A DNA stretch of 64,000 bases. Source: Flavobacterium aestivum. Its GTDB lineage: Bacteria > Bacteroidota > Bacteroidia > Flavobacteriales > Flavobacteriaceae. Location of the stretch: contig NZ_CP113977.2 in NCBI RefSeq assembly GCF_026870175.2, forward strand, positions 2,294,001 through 2,358,000. Reading direction: 5' to 3'. Every line of letters starts with the position of its first letter. The stretch's first letter is position 1. Made by a program: the position numbers and the translations under genes. This document shows positions 51,866 through 61,938 of this stretch, in pieces. The notes below the pieces were generated by a model. The model had not been told where the DNA came from and searched no databases. It was given only the letters and a program-made list of their open reading frames with translations.

Positions 51866-53128
51866 ATGGTTAAAGATTTATTCGAAAGAATTCAAAGTAA
51901 TAAAGGTCCACTAGGAAAATGGGCTTCACAAGCAGAAGGTTATTTTGTATTTCCAAAATTAGAAGGTGAATTAGGACCAAGAATGCAATTTCAAGGTAAA
52001 AATATTTTAAACTGGAGTTTGAATGATTATTTAGGTCTAGCGAATCATCCAGAAGTACGTAAAGCGGATACTGAGGCAGCAATTGCTTATGGTGCGGCTT
52101 ACCCAATGGGGGCAAGAATGATGAGTGGTCATACTAAATACCACGAACAACTTGAGGAAGAATTGGCTGCTTTTGTAATGAAAGAATCAGCTTATTTATT
52201 GAATTTTGGTTACCAAGGAATGGTGTCTATCATTGACGCTTTGGTTACTAAAAATGATGTGATTGTTTACGATGTAGATGCACATGCTTGTATTATTGAC
52301 GGTGTTCGTTTGCACATGGGGAAACGTTTTACTTATCGTCACAATGACATTGCGAGCATGGAGAAAAATTTAGAACGTGCTTCTAAATTAGCCGAAACTA
52401 CTGGTGGTGGTATTTTATTTATTACTGAAGGTGTTTTTGGAATGCGTGGACAACAAGGTAAGTTGAAAGAGATTGTAGAGATGAAAAAGAAATACAATTT
52501 CCGTTTGCTTGTTGATGATGCACATGGTTTTGGTACTCTTGGTAAAACTGGTGCTGGAGCAGGTGAGGAGCAAGGTTGTCAGGACGGAATTGATGTTTAC
52601 TTCTCGACATTTGCAAAATCAATGGCTAACATTGGTGCTTTTGTAGCTGCTGATAAAGATGTTATTGATTATTTGAAATACAATTTGCGTTCACAAATGT
52701 TTGCTAAAGCGTTGCCAATGATTCAAACTGTTGGTTCGTTGAAACGTTTGGAATTATTGCGTGAATCATCTGAAATAAAAGACAAATTGTGGGTTAATGT
52801 GAATGCATTACAAAATGGTTTGAAAGAAAGAGGATTTAATATTGGGGACACCAATACTTGTATCACTCCTGTTTACTTAGAAGGAAGTATTCCGGAAGCG
52901 ATGATTATGGTAAATGATTTAAGAGAAAACTATGGTATTTTCTTGTCTATTGTAGTGTATCCTGTAATTCCAAAAGGAATTATTTTATTGCGTATGATTC
53001 CAACTGCTTCTCATACTTTGGAAGATATTGATGAAACATTGGCTGCATTTGAAGCTATACGTGAAAAATTAACAAACGGTACTTATAAAGAAATTGCAAG
53101 TAAAACCACTGTTGATTTAGATGCATAA
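51866..53128 (+). CDS. Alpha-oxoamine synthase (serine palmitoyltransferase / cysteate acyltransferase type)
   Basis: A 420-residue PLP enzyme of the KBL/AONS/SPT family that joins an amino acid to an acyl chain with loss of CO2. Seen: NWSLNDYLGLANHPEVRKAD, ARMMSGHTKYHEQLEEELAA, LVDDAHGFGTLGKTGAGAGE (PLP-binding Asp and His) and STFAKSMANIGAF with the Schiff-base Lys at about 251. In flavobacteria this subgroup includes enzymes that make sphingoid bases or the sulfonolipid base capnine. Convergent with a GNAT-like acyltransferase gene, which fits lipid synthesis. Biotin or Gly-acyl roles are less likely. Confidence 0.85.
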   Translation: MVKDLFERIQSNKGPLGKWASQAEGYFVFPKLEGELGPRMQFQGKNILNWSLNDYLGLANHPEVRKADTEAAIAYGAAYPMGARMMSGHTKYHEQLEEELAAFVMKESAYLLNFGYQGMVSIIDALVTKNDVIVYDVDAHACIIDGVRLHMGKRFTYRHNDIASMEKNLERASKLAETTGGGILFITEGVFGMRGQQGKLKEIVEMKKKYNFRLLVDDAHGFGTLGKTGAGAGEEQGCQDGIDVYFSTFAKSMANIGAFVAADKDVIDYLKYNLRSQMFAKALPMIQTVGSLKRLELLRESSEIKDKLWVNVNALQNGLKERGFNIGDTNTCITPVYLEGSIPEAMIMVNDLRENYGIFLSIVVYPVIPKGIILLRMIPTASHTLEDIDETLAAFEAIREKLTNGTYKEIASKTTVDLDA

Positions 53129-53165
53129 ATAAAAGTATTGATCGGTTTTTACTGATCTTATTCAT

Positions 53166-53204
53166 AAAAAAAATCCATTCGTATTTTGCGAATGGATTTT
53201 TTTT
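53166..53204. terminator. Bidirectional terminator
   Basis: Stem aaaaatccattcg / cgaatggattttt between convergent genes. Confidence 0.88.
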
Positions 53205-53216
53205 ATGGAATCTATA

Positions 53217-54338
53217 TTATTGGAGTTCTTTTCTGAACGTTTTTCTGCGGCAGTGTACTACAGGGTCGAAATTTTTCCAAATCAATTGAATTGCTATATT
53301 GTCTGATAATTCAGGAGTTCTGAAACAATTTTCAATTCCTTTCTTTTTAAAAACTTTGTAATATTCGTTGAAAATTACAGCTGTTACTCCTTTGTTTTGA
53401 TATTCAGGATGTACACCTATGAGATAAAAAACAACATCTTTACTGTTGCGTCTCGCATTTAGTAAATGCAAAAATCCAAAAGGGAATAATTTGCCATTGG
53501 CTTTTTGCAATGCTTTTGAGAAACTAGGCATTACAATTGCAAAAGCCACTAAATTCCCATCCTTGTCCTCTACATATTTTATGTATTCCGGATTGATGAA
53601 GTTGATGTATTTTTTCTTGAAATATTCTTTTTGAATGTCTGAAATCGCTACAAATGAGGACAAACTCGCATAGGTTTCATTAAATAAATCAAACATCTTA
53701 TCGACATAAGGCATCACTTCCTTAGTCGACTTAAAATTGAGAGGTGTGAGTTGGTATCTTTTTTTGATTAACTCATTTATTTTTTGAAAAGACTCCGGAT
53801 TGGCATTAGAAAATGGGAATTTGTTTTCTAAGTATTCTTTCTCAGTTATATATCCTAATTTTTCAAAATGGGTTGCATAATAAGGATGATTGTACCATGT
53901 AATCATAGTTCCTAATTCCTCAAACCCTTCAGTTAGAACTCCTACTTTGTCTAAATTGGAGAATCCCATCGGACCTTCAACATATTCAAGATTGTTTTTA
54001 TTTCCTAATTCGTATACTTTTTCAAGCAATGCTTTGGTTACTTCTAGATCATCAATAACATCGAACCAGCCAAAACGGACTTTCTTTTTTTGTTGGTGAT
54101 TAACTTCGTCCCAGTTGATTATAGCTGCAATTCTACCTACAATCGTATCATTTTTATAGGCTACATAAAAGGTGGCTTCGGCACTGAGGAAAGCGGGATT
54201 TTTAGTTTTGTCAAACGTCTCCAATTCATCTGCAATAATTGGCGGAACCCAATAAGGATTGTTTTTATATAAAGAAAAAGGGAATTTTATGAATTCAGTT
54301 AATTCCTTTTTAGTTTTAGCTTCTTGTATGGTAATCAT
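53217..54338 (-). CDS. GNAT-like acyltransferase (YghO / bacterial ceramide synthase-like)
   Basis: A 373-residue protein. N-terminal part: KELTEFIKFPFSLYKNNPYW, VPPIIADELETFDKTKNPAF, GRIAAIINWDEVNHQQKKKV; C-terminal GNAT-like half with VVFYLIGVHPEYQNKGVTAV and PELSDNIAIQLIWKNFDPVV. This long two-part form is seen in proteins near serine palmitoyltransferase genes, including a bacterial N-acyltransferase of ceramide synthesis. Its convergent position next to such a gene supports an N-acylation role for the sphingoid or capnine base; this is inference. Confidence 0.75.
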   Translation of the reverse strand: MITIQEAKTKKELTEFIKFPFSLYKNNPYWVPPIIADELETFDKTKNPAFLSAEATFYVAYKNDTIVGRIAAIINWDEVNHQQKKKVRFGWFDVIDDLEVTKALLEKVYELGNKNNLEYVEGPMGFSNLDKVGVLTEGFEELGTMITWYNHPYYATHFEKLGYITEKEYLENKFPFSNANPESFQKINELIKKRYQLTPLNFKSTKEVMPYVDKMFDLFNETYASLSSFVAISDIQKEYFKKKYINFINPEYIKYVEDKDGNLVAFAIVMPSFSKALQKANGKLFPFGFLHLLNARRNSKDVVFYLIGVHPEYQNKGVTAVIFNEYYKVFKKKGIENCFRTPELSDNIAIQLIWKNFDPVVHCRRKTFRKELQ

Positions 54339-54358
54339 TATTTCCGGAAAGTGTATTT

Positions 54359-55312
54359 TTATTTTTTCTTAGAACTTTTGCTTTGTTTTCTTGTGTTGGT
54401 CTTTTTAGCCATTTTTTCGGCAGCTTCTTCTTCTTTGCTTAAGAGATGAACTTCTTTGTAACGACCATCATATCGCCATGAAACACCAACTCCTCCGTAA
54501 ACTATTGATGGAGTGTCTTTAAAATTGGTACTGATAGAAGCGTCTACTTGTAAGTTTTTATTAATCAAATAGGCTGCACCTCCACGAACTATTGCATCAC
54601 TATAGAAATCACTTTTTATTCCTTGATTTTCTACAAAGGCAGACCACTTAGTATTAATTCCTTTGGTCAAAGTAAGGATATAGCTCAAACTAGGATAGTC
54701 GGTTGCTATGTAATTATAAATAATATTGGTTACAAATACCCAGCTTCCGTCTCCTAAATGGTTTTGCAAAATCAAAGCGGCTTTTGGTGAGATACTTGCA
54801 TCTGGTGAAAAATAAAATGGATTGTCGGAGCCTGTAAAATTGGCTCCTGCAAATACTGCTACTGCCGGAATAACTTGGTGCCAATTGAATTTATGATTGG
54901 CTTTCCAGCTGTATAGATTTACTTCTCTTTTATATCCTTTATTAGGATCGTAAATTAGATATTTGGCTCCCAAAACGGATTGTTTGAAATCAGCTTTATC
55001 ATCAACCCTCATGGGATATGTAAATTTTTCATTTACATATTGAATATCTGCTATAAATTCTAAATTTTCTAGGAATGCCCCATATCGCAATTCCATGTCA
55101 ATACCAAAACCGTTGGCATCATAGTTTGATAGACTGTGGCTTTCTTGTATGCCAAAAACACCAGTTTCGACTTGAATTACGGTTTTTCCGACAGCAAAAG
55201 CCGACATGGATTCTCCCGGTCTATTAGAATTAATCTCATCGGTGTGTTGTCCGTAATGAATTGTTGGAATCAAAAAAACTGCGGCAATAAATAAAAATTT
55301 GATATTAAACAT
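54359..55312 (-). CDS. Outer-membrane beta-barrel protein (transporter-like)
   Basis: A 317-residue protein from the ATG at 55312, with signal peptide MFNIKFLFIAAVFLIPTIHY cleaved before QHTDEI. The mature region has repeating amphipathic strands (SFSD-type aromatic ends such as LEFIADIQYVNEKFTYPMRV, VSWRYDGRYKEV) and begins EINSNRPGESMSAFAVGKTV, as in the phenol-degradation MetA-like outer-membrane family. The last 25 residues are an odd Lys/Ser-rich tail. Substrate unknown; 20 bp from the acyltransferase gene, so probably an operon. Confidence 0.78.
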   Translation of the reverse strand: MFNIKFLFIAAVFLIPTIHYGQHTDEINSNRPGESMSAFAVGKTVIQVETGVFGIQESHSLSNYDANGFGIDMELRYGAFLENLEFIADIQYVNEKFTYPMRVDDKADFKQSVLGAKYLIYDPNKGYKREVNLYSWKANHKFNWHQVIPAVAVFAGANFTGSDNPFYFSPDASISPKAALILQNHLGDGSWVFVTNIIYNYIATDYPSLSYILTLTKGINTKWSAFVENQGIKSDFYSDAIVRGGAAYLINKNLQVDASISTNFKDTPSIVYGGVGVSWRYDGRYKEVHLLSKEEEAAEKMAKKTNTRKQSKSSKKK

Positions 55313-55448
55313 ACTAAAATATTTGAGTTGAATAGGGATAACGCATTTCAAATGTACTATATTTTATCATTTATTTAAGAATGATATTTTTATTTTGTTC
55401 CAAAGTTTCGACTTGGATTTATTAATTTTGCTTAAAAATTATTCGATT

Positions 55449-55730
55449 ATGCAAACAGCCTCTTTTTCGGGTTTTATAGAAACGCTATTTTTTATCATTG
55501 CGTTCTATTATATTTTTAAATTTTTGGCTCGATTATTTATGCCTTTATTAGTTAAAAAGGTAGTGGAAAAAGCGGGTCAAAATTTCCAACAACAGCAACA
55601 GCAAGCTCAAAATACAACTTGGCGTAGAACACCAAATAATGATGAAATCATAATCAACACCGCTAATGATAGAAACCCACGTGAAACCAAAAAAGTGGGA
55701 GACTATGTTGATTACGAAGAAATAGATTAA
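55449..55730 (+). CDS. DUF4834 family small membrane protein
   Basis: A 93-residue protein from the ATG at 55449, with one membrane helix at residues 8-30 (GFIETLFFIIAFYYIFKFLA), a Gln-rich stretch and a conserved end RETKKVGDYVDYEEID. It precedes the YfhO gene in many flavobacteria. Function unknown. Confidence 0.8.
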   Translation: MQTASFSGFIETLFFIIAFYYIFKFLARLFMPLLVKKVVEKAGQNFQQQQQQAQNTTWRRTPNNDEIIINTANDRNPRETKKVGDYVDYEEID

Positions 55731-55847
55731 TCCCTTAACCTCCAAAAGAGGTATCTGACTCCAAATCCAAAACCATATCGAGTATTTAGATTTTTTTGTC
55801 GTAATATTAGACTCATAAATCTATACCCTAAACCATAAACTCAAATA

Positions 55848-58274
55848 ATGAAGCAACTTCAAAAGTTCTTTCCGCACATACTGGCCATCGTTGGTTTTGT
55901 ATTCGTTTCTACACTTTATTTCTTTCCTGTTTTACAAGGAAAACAAATTTTTCAATCTGATATTGCCCAATATACGGGTATGGCCAAAGAGCAAAATGAT
56001 TTTAGAGCTACCAATCATGAGGAGCCTTATTGGACAAACTCGGCTTTTGGAGGAATGCCAACCTATCAATTGGGAGCCAAATACCCGCATGATTATGTTG
56101 GTGCTATAGATGATGTATTGCGTTTCTTGCCTCGCCCAGCGGATTATTTGTTTTTATATTTTCTAAGTTTTTATGTTTTGTTGTTGGTCTTGAAGGCCGA
56201 TCCGCTAAAAGCTTTTTTTGGTGCTGTCGCTTTTGGTTTTTCAACCTATCTGATTATTATTCTTGGGGTTGGCCATAATGCCAAAGCTCATGCCATTGCT
56301 TATATGCCACTCGTGGTTGCTGGTTTTATTATGGTTTTTCAAAGAAAATACATTTGGGGAGGATTGCTCGCCATGTTTGCCTTGGCATTAGAGGTAAATG
56401 CCAATCACTTTCAAATGACCTTTTATTTATTGATTCTATTATTGATTCTTTCAGGTTATTTTATTTATGAAGGAATCAAATCAAAAGAATATAAATCTTT
56501 GTTGTATTCATTAGGTACGCTTATTTGTGCCGGTATTATTGCTATAGGTGCTAATGCTACTAATATATTGGCAACAGCTGAGTATGCTAATTTTAGTACA
56601 CGAGGCAAAAGCAATTTGAGTTTCAATCCTGATGGATCCAAAAGAACTACAGATGTGGCGATGAGTCGCGATTATATCACAGAATATAGTTATGGTATTG
56701 CCGAAAGTTTTAACCTTATTGCTCCTAGACTTTTTGGAGGTTCCAATAATGAGAGTTTGAGTGAAGATTCTAAAATTGTTGAATTTTTGCAACAACAGCA
56801 AGTAGGGGAAGGGCAATATATTACAAAAGAGCAAGCTGTCGAATATGCCAAGGGAGGAATGCCAACGTATTGGGGTGACCAACCTATAGTGTCGGCTCCG
56901 GCATATATCGGTGCAGTGGTTTTCTTTTTGGGGATTTTGGCCTTGTTTGTTGACGAACGAAAAATTAAATACGCATTCCTTGGTGGTGCATTATTGACTT
57001 TAATTCTCTCTTGGGGAAAAAATTTCCCTGCATTGACGGATTTCTGTATCGATTATATTCCAATGTATAATAAGTTTAGAGCAGTATCATCTATTCAGGT
57101 TATTTTAGAATTGTGTTTACCAGTTCTAGCCATTATGGGCTTGCAGTCTTTCTTTAAATTAGAAAAAGAAAAACAATTAAAACCACTGTTGCAATCGGGA
57201 GCCGTAGGTTTAGGGTTGATTATCCTTTTGTTTTTATGCAAAGGTATGTTCAGTTTTGCGGGAGGAAGTGACAGTAGTTTAATGCAAAGTTATGGACCAA
57301 GTTTTGTAGATGCCATAAAAGCAGACAGAAGAACATTGTATAGTGCCGACTTGTTGCGTTCCGGATTTTTTATTCTGATCACAGCGGGTGTGTTGTGGTT
57401 GTTCATTAAAAATAAAATTGCCCAAAATACAGCTATTATTTTGGTTGGATTATTCATGGTTTCGGACTTGTTTTTTGTAGATAAAAACTATGTTTCTAAC
57501 AAAGATTTTATAAATGCCAGAGAAGTTGAAGTGCCTTTTCAGGAAACACCAACAGATGCAGAGATTCTAAAAGATCCAACTAATTACCGTGTTTTTGATA
57601 TTCAAGGGTTGATGCAGGCAAGAACATCTTATTTTCATAAAGCAATAGGAGGATATAGTGCTGTAAAACCACAAAGGATGCAACAATTGTTTGATTATCA
57701 AATTGCTAAAAACAATACTGAAATTCTTAATATGCTAAATGTTAAGTATGTTATTCAAACAGATAAAGAGGGTAAAGAATATCCAATTATCAATACAGAT
57801 GCTAATGGTAATGCTTGGTTTGTTGGTAAAGTGGATTTTGTTAAAAATTCGGATGCTGAGATGAAAGCTTTAGATAAATTTAATTCTAAAGATGTGGCTA
57901 TTATTAATGATGATGAATTTGCAACGATTAAGGGTAAAGCTTTCGCTAAAGATAGTTCGGCAACCATAACTTTAGACTCATACAAACCGAATAACTTAAA
58001 ATACACGTCAACGAATTCAAAAGAAGGTCTGGCGGTTTTCTCTGAAATGTATTATGAGAAAGGTTGGAAAGCACTTGTTGATGGAAAAGAAACACCGATT
58101 ATGAGAGCCGACTATGCTTTAAGAGCAATTGTGGTTCCTGCTGGCAAACACAGTATCGAGTTCAAGTTTGATCCTCAGGTTGTAAAAACAGGTGGAATGA
58201 TTACACTTATCAGTTCAGTTGGGATGTTGTTCCTTTTAGTTGGTGGGATTTATTTTGAGAGAAAGAAAAAATAG
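55848..58274 (+). CDS. YfhO family polytopic membrane protein
   Basis: An 808-residue protein with about 12-13 membrane helices in two groups and a large extracytoplasmic domain (GT-C-like topology). Seen: FFPVLQGKQIFQSDIAQYTG, EEPYWTNSAFGGMPTYQLGA and a C-terminal folded part ending WKALVDGKETPIMRADYALR. YfhO relatives are thought to glycosylate lipids or cell-wall polymers. Next come a glycosyltransferase and a flippase gene on the same strand, which fits a surface-glycan cluster. Confidence 0.9.
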   Translation: MKQLQKFFPHILAIVGFVFVSTLYFFPVLQGKQIFQSDIAQYTGMAKEQNDFRATNHEEPYWTNSAFGGMPTYQLGAKYPHDYVGAIDDVLRFLPRPADYLFLYFLSFYVLLLVLKADPLKAFFGAVAFGFSTYLIIILGVGHNAKAHAIAYMPLVVAGFIMVFQRKYIWGGLLAMFALALEVNANHFQMTFYLLILLLILSGYFIYEGIKSKEYKSLLYSLGTLICAGIIAIGANATNILATAEYANFSTRGKSNLSFNPDGSKRTTDVAMSRDYITEYSYGIAESFNLIAPRLFGGSNNESLSEDSKIVEFLQQQQVGEGQYITKEQAVEYAKGGMPTYWGDQPIVSAPAYIGAVVFFLGILALFVDERKIKYAFLGGALLTLILSWGKNFPALTDFCIDYIPMYNKFRAVSSIQVILELCLPVLAIMGLQSFFKLEKEKQLKPLLQSGAVGLGLIILLFLCKGMFSFAGGSDSSLMQSYGPSFVDAIKADRRTLYSADLLRSGFFILITAGVLWLFIKNKIAQNTAIILVGLFMVSDLFFVDKNYVSNKDFINAREVEVPFQETPTDAEILKDPTNYRVFDIQGLMQARTSYFHKAIGGYSAVKPQRMQQLFDYQIAKNNTEILNMLNVKYVIQTDKEGKEYPIINTDANGNAWFVGKVDFVKNSDAEMKALDKFNSKDVAIINDDEFATIKGKAFAKDSSATITLDSYKPNNLKYTSTNSKEGLAVFSEMYYEKGWKALVDGKETPIMRADYALRAIVVPAGKHSIEFKFDPQVVKTGGMITLISSVGMLFLLVGGIYFERKKK

Positions 58275-58313
58275 AAACATATAGTAAAGATTTATTGAAG
58301 AGATGCATATTGC

Positions 58314-58337
58314 AGAGATGCACTGCGGTGCATCTCT
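58314..58337. repeat. Hairpin before the glycosyltransferase gene
   Basis: Stem agagatgcac / gtgcatctct with a 4-base loop; a partial extra copy (agagatgcat) lies just upstream at 58300. No T run, so it may be a leader structure, a weak terminator or a small repeat. Confidence 0.5.
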
Positions 58338-58360
58338 ATAATAAACAATAAAATAAAAAA

Positions 58361-59659
58361 TTGAAATCAGAATCAAAAAAAATCCTTATCATAACCTATT
58401 ATTGGCCACCAGCAGGAGGGCCTGGCGTTCAGCGTTGGCTTAAGTTTGTGAAATATTTACCTGATTTTGATATTCAGCCAATTGTTTATATTCCGGAAAA
58501 TCCAACATACCCGATTGTTGATGTCAAATTAGAGAAAGAAGTTTCAGAGAAAGCGATTATTTTAAAACATAAAATTTTCGAGCCTTATCAGCTGGCTTCA
58601 TTTTTTTCTAAAAATAAAACCAAAAAAATTAGCTCGGGCATTATTCCTAATCAAAAAAAGCAATCTTTTTTTGAAAAAACGATGCTGTGGGTTCGAGGCA
58701 ACTTATTTATTCCAGATGCACGGGTTTTTTGGGTAAAACCATCTGTTTCCTATTTAGAGAAATATATAGTAGAAAATAATATAGATACTATTATCACCTC
58801 AGGACCTCCGCACAGTTTGCATTTGATTGGTTTAAGTTTAAAGCAAAAATTAAAACTTACTTGGTTTGCTGATTTTCGTGATCCTTGGACTACCATTGGA
58901 TATCATAAATCATTAAAACTATCCAAAAGTGCTGGTAGAAAGCACAAAGCATTAGAATATCAGGTTTTGAATACTGCGGATACGATTATAGTGACCAGTA
59001 AAACGACCAAAGCCGAATTTGAAGATATCACCAATAAGCCTATAACGGTTATTACCAATGGGTATGATACAGAGAAAATTGATGTGTTACGACTTGATAC
59101 CAAATTTAGTTTGGCACACATTGGCTCCTTTCTTTCTGAAAGAAACCCAACCATTTTATGGGAAAGTTTAACCGAATTGTTAAATGAAGTTCCAGAGTTT
59201 AAATCTCACTTGGAGATAAAATTGATTGGGGAAGTCAGCGAAGAAGTATTAGCAACCATCTCAAAGTTTGAATTGAATCCTTATTTGAATAAATTAGGAT
59301 ATGTGCCACATTCTGAAGCAGTAGCTCACCAAAGAAGGTCACAGGTTTTGTTGCTTATCGAAATTAATTCAGAGGAAACTAAAAGTATAATTCCTGGAAA
59401 ATTATTTGAATATATGGTTTCTAATAGACCAATTATTGCTATTGGTCCAGTCGATTCAGATTTTGCAGAAATTATTACTGAGACCAATACAGGAGTGTTT
59501 TTTGATTATACCGAGAAATTAAAATTGAAAAATTTGATTTTAAAATATTATAATCAATATTTAGAAGGGAATTTACAATCGTATGGTGTAGGTTTGCAAA
59601 AATATTCCAGAAAGAATTTAACTAAAGAACTGGCACAGTTGATTCATTCAAAAATTTAA
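58361..59659 (+). CDS. Glycosyltransferase family 4-like
   Basis: A 432-residue protein that probably starts at TTG 58361; there is no nearby in-frame ATG before the conserved ILIITYYWPPAGGPGVQRWL block. The GT-B fold follows, with TIITSGPPHSLHLIGLSLKQ, TVITNGYDTEKI and IIPGKLFEYMVSNRPIIAIG near the nucleotide-sugar site. It transfers a sugar during exopolysaccharide or O-antigen-like synthesis. Between YfhO and flippase genes, same strand, 42 bp before the flippase. Confidence 0.88.
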   Translation: MKSESKKILIITYYWPPAGGPGVQRWLKFVKYLPDFDIQPIVYIPENPTYPIVDVKLEKEVSEKAIILKHKIFEPYQLASFFSKNKTKKISSGIIPNQKKQSFFEKTMLWVRGNLFIPDARVFWVKPSVSYLEKYIVENNIDTIITSGPPHSLHLIGLSLKQKLKLTWFADFRDPWTTIGYHKSLKLSKSAGRKHKALEYQVLNTADTIIVTSKTTKAEFEDITNKPITVITNGYDTEKIDVLRLDTKFSLAHIGSFLSERNPTILWESLTELLNEVPEFKSHLEIKLIGEVSEEVLATISKFELNPYLNKLGYVPHSEAVAHQRRSQVLLLIEINSEETKSIIPGKLFEYMVSNRPIIAIGPVDSDFAEIITETNTGVFFDYTEKLKLKNLILKYYNQYLEGNLQSYGVGLQKYSRKNLTKELAQLIHSKI

Positions 59660-59701
59660 GTTTTGCCAACTTTAAACTTTAAAACCTTAAACTCATAATT
59701 A

Positions 59702-61165
59702 ATGGGCATAGTCTTAAATCAATCTTTAAAAAACACAATAATCACCTATATCGGTTTTGCAATTGGCGGTATAAATACCATTTATTTATATCCTGTTTTT
59801 TTGGGAGCTACTTTTTATGGTTTAACTAATTATGTGACTTCATGTGCTAATGTCATAATGCCATTGTTTGCCATTGGTATGCAGAACACTTTGGTAAAGT
59901 ACTATTCACAATATAAAACAGACGAAGAAAGATCTCGATTTTTGTCTTTCACAGTATTATTCCCCTTAATATCAATCATTCCCTTTTTATTGTTGGGGCT
60001 CTTTTTTTACGATGAAATAATATTCTTTTTATCTAAACAAAATGCAGTAGTTAAAGATTATATTTGGTTAATACCAATAATTGGATTGAGCATGGCTTAT
60101 TTCGAAATATTTTATGCTTGGGCCAGAGTGCACATGCATTCTGTATTTGGGAATTTTATTAAGGAAGTAGGTTTACGGTTGTTCTCTTTGTTTTTGTTGA
60201 TTGCTGTATATTACAATTGGCTTTCTGTAGAAGGGTTTGTGTATGCAACGACAGTATTATATATAGTAGCCTTTTTGGTTACAATGTTTTATGCATTCAA
60301 TATTAAGAAACCTGTTTTTCAGTTCGCAATACCCGAAAACACTAAGGAGATATTGATTTATACATTTTATATTATCCTATCGGGTAGTGTTGCCAACTTG
60401 CTTTTGGATGGAGATAAAATGATTTTGAATCAATACATGAAGATTGAAAATATTGCATTCTATTCGGTGGCAACTTATATAGCTTTAGTAATATCGGTGC
60501 CAAGTCGTGCAATGCATCAAATTGTGTATCCAATTACGGCAAAATTGATGCATGAAAACAGTCATGATGAGTTGAATAGTTTGTATAAAAAAACATCTAT
60601 TAATCTTCAAGTAGTAGGTGGCTTCGTGATGCTTTGTATTTTTGTAAACATCAATCAGTTGTATGAAATGGTACCAAAAGAATACGGTGGAGGTATTATG
60701 GTTGTATTTATGATTGGTTTGTCTAAATATTTTGATCTGATACTAGGGAACAATAATGCCATTATTTTTAATACAAAATATTATAGAACAGTTTTGTTTT
60801 TAGGAGTCGCATTGGTTATTTTGACAGTCGTTTTGAATATGATTTTCATACCGGTTTTCGGGATTATAGGTTCAGCATTTGCCACTTTATTGTCTATCAC
60901 TTTATACAGTTTAGCTAAATTATTATTTGTTGTTAAAAAATTGCATTTGTATCCATTTACCAAACAAACGTTACATTCTCTTGGTATTACGTTAGTAGTG
61001 TTTTTGATGTTTTACTTTTGGCAATTTCCTATTCATCCCATTGTTGGAATTGTATTAAAATCAATTTTAGTGACAATAGTGTATATCTACGTTAATTACA
61101 GATTTGTGGTTTCTAATGAAATCAATCAAGTTCTTGATAAATTGATAAAAAAAGTAATTAGATAA
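59702..61165 (+). CDS. Polysaccharide biosynthesis flippase (Wzx-like)
   Basis: A 487-residue protein with 12-14 predicted helices of the MOP/oligosaccharide flippase superfamily: LKNTIITYIGFAIGGINTIY, YPVFLGATFYGLTNYVTSCA, and SGSVANLLLDGDKMILNQYM. It moves lipid-linked glycans across the inner membrane. Probably in an operon with the glycosyltransferase gene. Confidence 0.92.
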   Translation: MGIVLNQSLKNTIITYIGFAIGGINTIYLYPVFLGATFYGLTNYVTSCANVIMPLFAIGMQNTLVKYYSQYKTDEERSRFLSFTVLFPLISIIPFLLLGLFFYDEIIFFLSKQNAVVKDYIWLIPIIGLSMAYFEIFYAWARVHMHSVFGNFIKEVGLRLFSLFLLIAVYYNWLSVEGFVYATTVLYIVAFLVTMFYAFNIKKPVFQFAIPENTKEILIYTFYIILSGSVANLLLDGDKMILNQYMKIENIAFYSVATYIALVISVPSRAMHQIVYPITAKLMHENSHDELNSLYKKTSINLQVVGGFVMLCIFVNINQLYEMVPKEYGGGIMVVFMIGLSKYFDLILGNNNAIIFNTKYYRTVLFLGVALVILTVVLNMIFIPVFGIIGSAFATLLSITLYSLAKLLFVVKKLHLYPFTKQTLHSLGITLVVFLMFYFWQFPIHPIVGIVLKSILVTIVYIYVNYRFVVSNEINQVLDKLIKKVIR

Positions 61166-61414
61166 ATAGACAAGTACTTTCTGTTTTTAACTTTTGGTAG
61201 GGCATGTTTTAAAAATGCGGTATTCAATTTTCTTGCATTAACTATTTTTATTTTAAAGTTTTTGTAGGATTTGTAACTTATTAATTTTTAATTATTTGAG
61301 TTCATGTTTTTTGAAAAATCACTAAAAACAGGTATTGTGTCTTTTATTTATTGGAGGTAATTTTACAATATTATTCTAATAGTTTCAGTTATGTATAATT
61401 GAAAAAGCACCTAA

Positions 61415-61714
61415 ATGATAAAAAATCAATTTATTACTCAGGAAAAATTAAATGATTTTACTAACACAATTGCCAATAAAATAAAAAATGGTTTTGTAAT
61501 CGTAGAAAAAAATGATAAAATGCCATTTGCAGTTTTAGTAAAAGAGGGTAAAAAAATAAATCACAGTTTCAATTTTTTTGTTTGTTGTGTCACTTTTGGA
61601 GTGTGGACATTGCCATGGTTGTATTTAAGCCAGGTTTCATGTAAGACTAAAAAAATATTGGTCGCACTTGATGAAGATGGTAATGTTTTTGAAGAGGATT
61701 GTTATATGGGATAA
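61415..61714 (+). CDS. Small hypothetical membrane protein
   Basis: A 99-residue protein with one hydrophobic segment near residues 50-70 (FNFFVCCVTFGVWTLPWLYL) between polar parts (FAVLVKEGKKINHSF and KKILVALDEDGNVFEEDCYM). The order of a beta-strand, a Trp-rich helix and a C-terminal VALDEDGN strand recalls small proteins of unknown function in many bacteria. The preceding 250 bp contain nothing notable. Confidence 0.6.
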   Translation: MIKNQFITQEKLNDFTNTIANKIKNGFVIVEKNDKMPFAVLVKEGKKINHSFNFFVCCVTFGVWTLPWLYLSQVSCKTKKILVALDEDGNVFEEDCYMG

Positions 61715-61752
61715 TCTATTTTGACCCTATGAAAAAGTGTTAAATTATTAAT

Positions 61753-61788
61753 CAAACTACATTTCGATTATATCGGGGTGTAGTTTTT
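61753..61788 (+). terminator. Terminator of the 61415 gene
   Basis: Stem aaactaca / tgtagttt with loop of about 16 bases, then a T run. Confidence 0.7.
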
Positions 61789-61826
61789 TATTTTGTACTG
61801 GTTGTTATCTCTATTATTGAAGATTT

Positions 61827-61850
61827 CCCCCTCTGGAATAAAAGAGGGGG
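61827..61850. repeat. Short palindrome (ccccctct / agaggggg)
   Basis: Perfect 8-bp arms around ggaataaa. C/G-rich against the AT background; similar short elements are common in Bacteroidota spacers. No T run. Confidence 0.45.
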
Positions 61851-61938
61851 TAGTGATAACACTTATGTTTATTAGGCTGTATGACAATAAATGAAGTTAA
61901 TCTAGCTGTGTCTAAACTTTATTAATGGCACAAACTAA

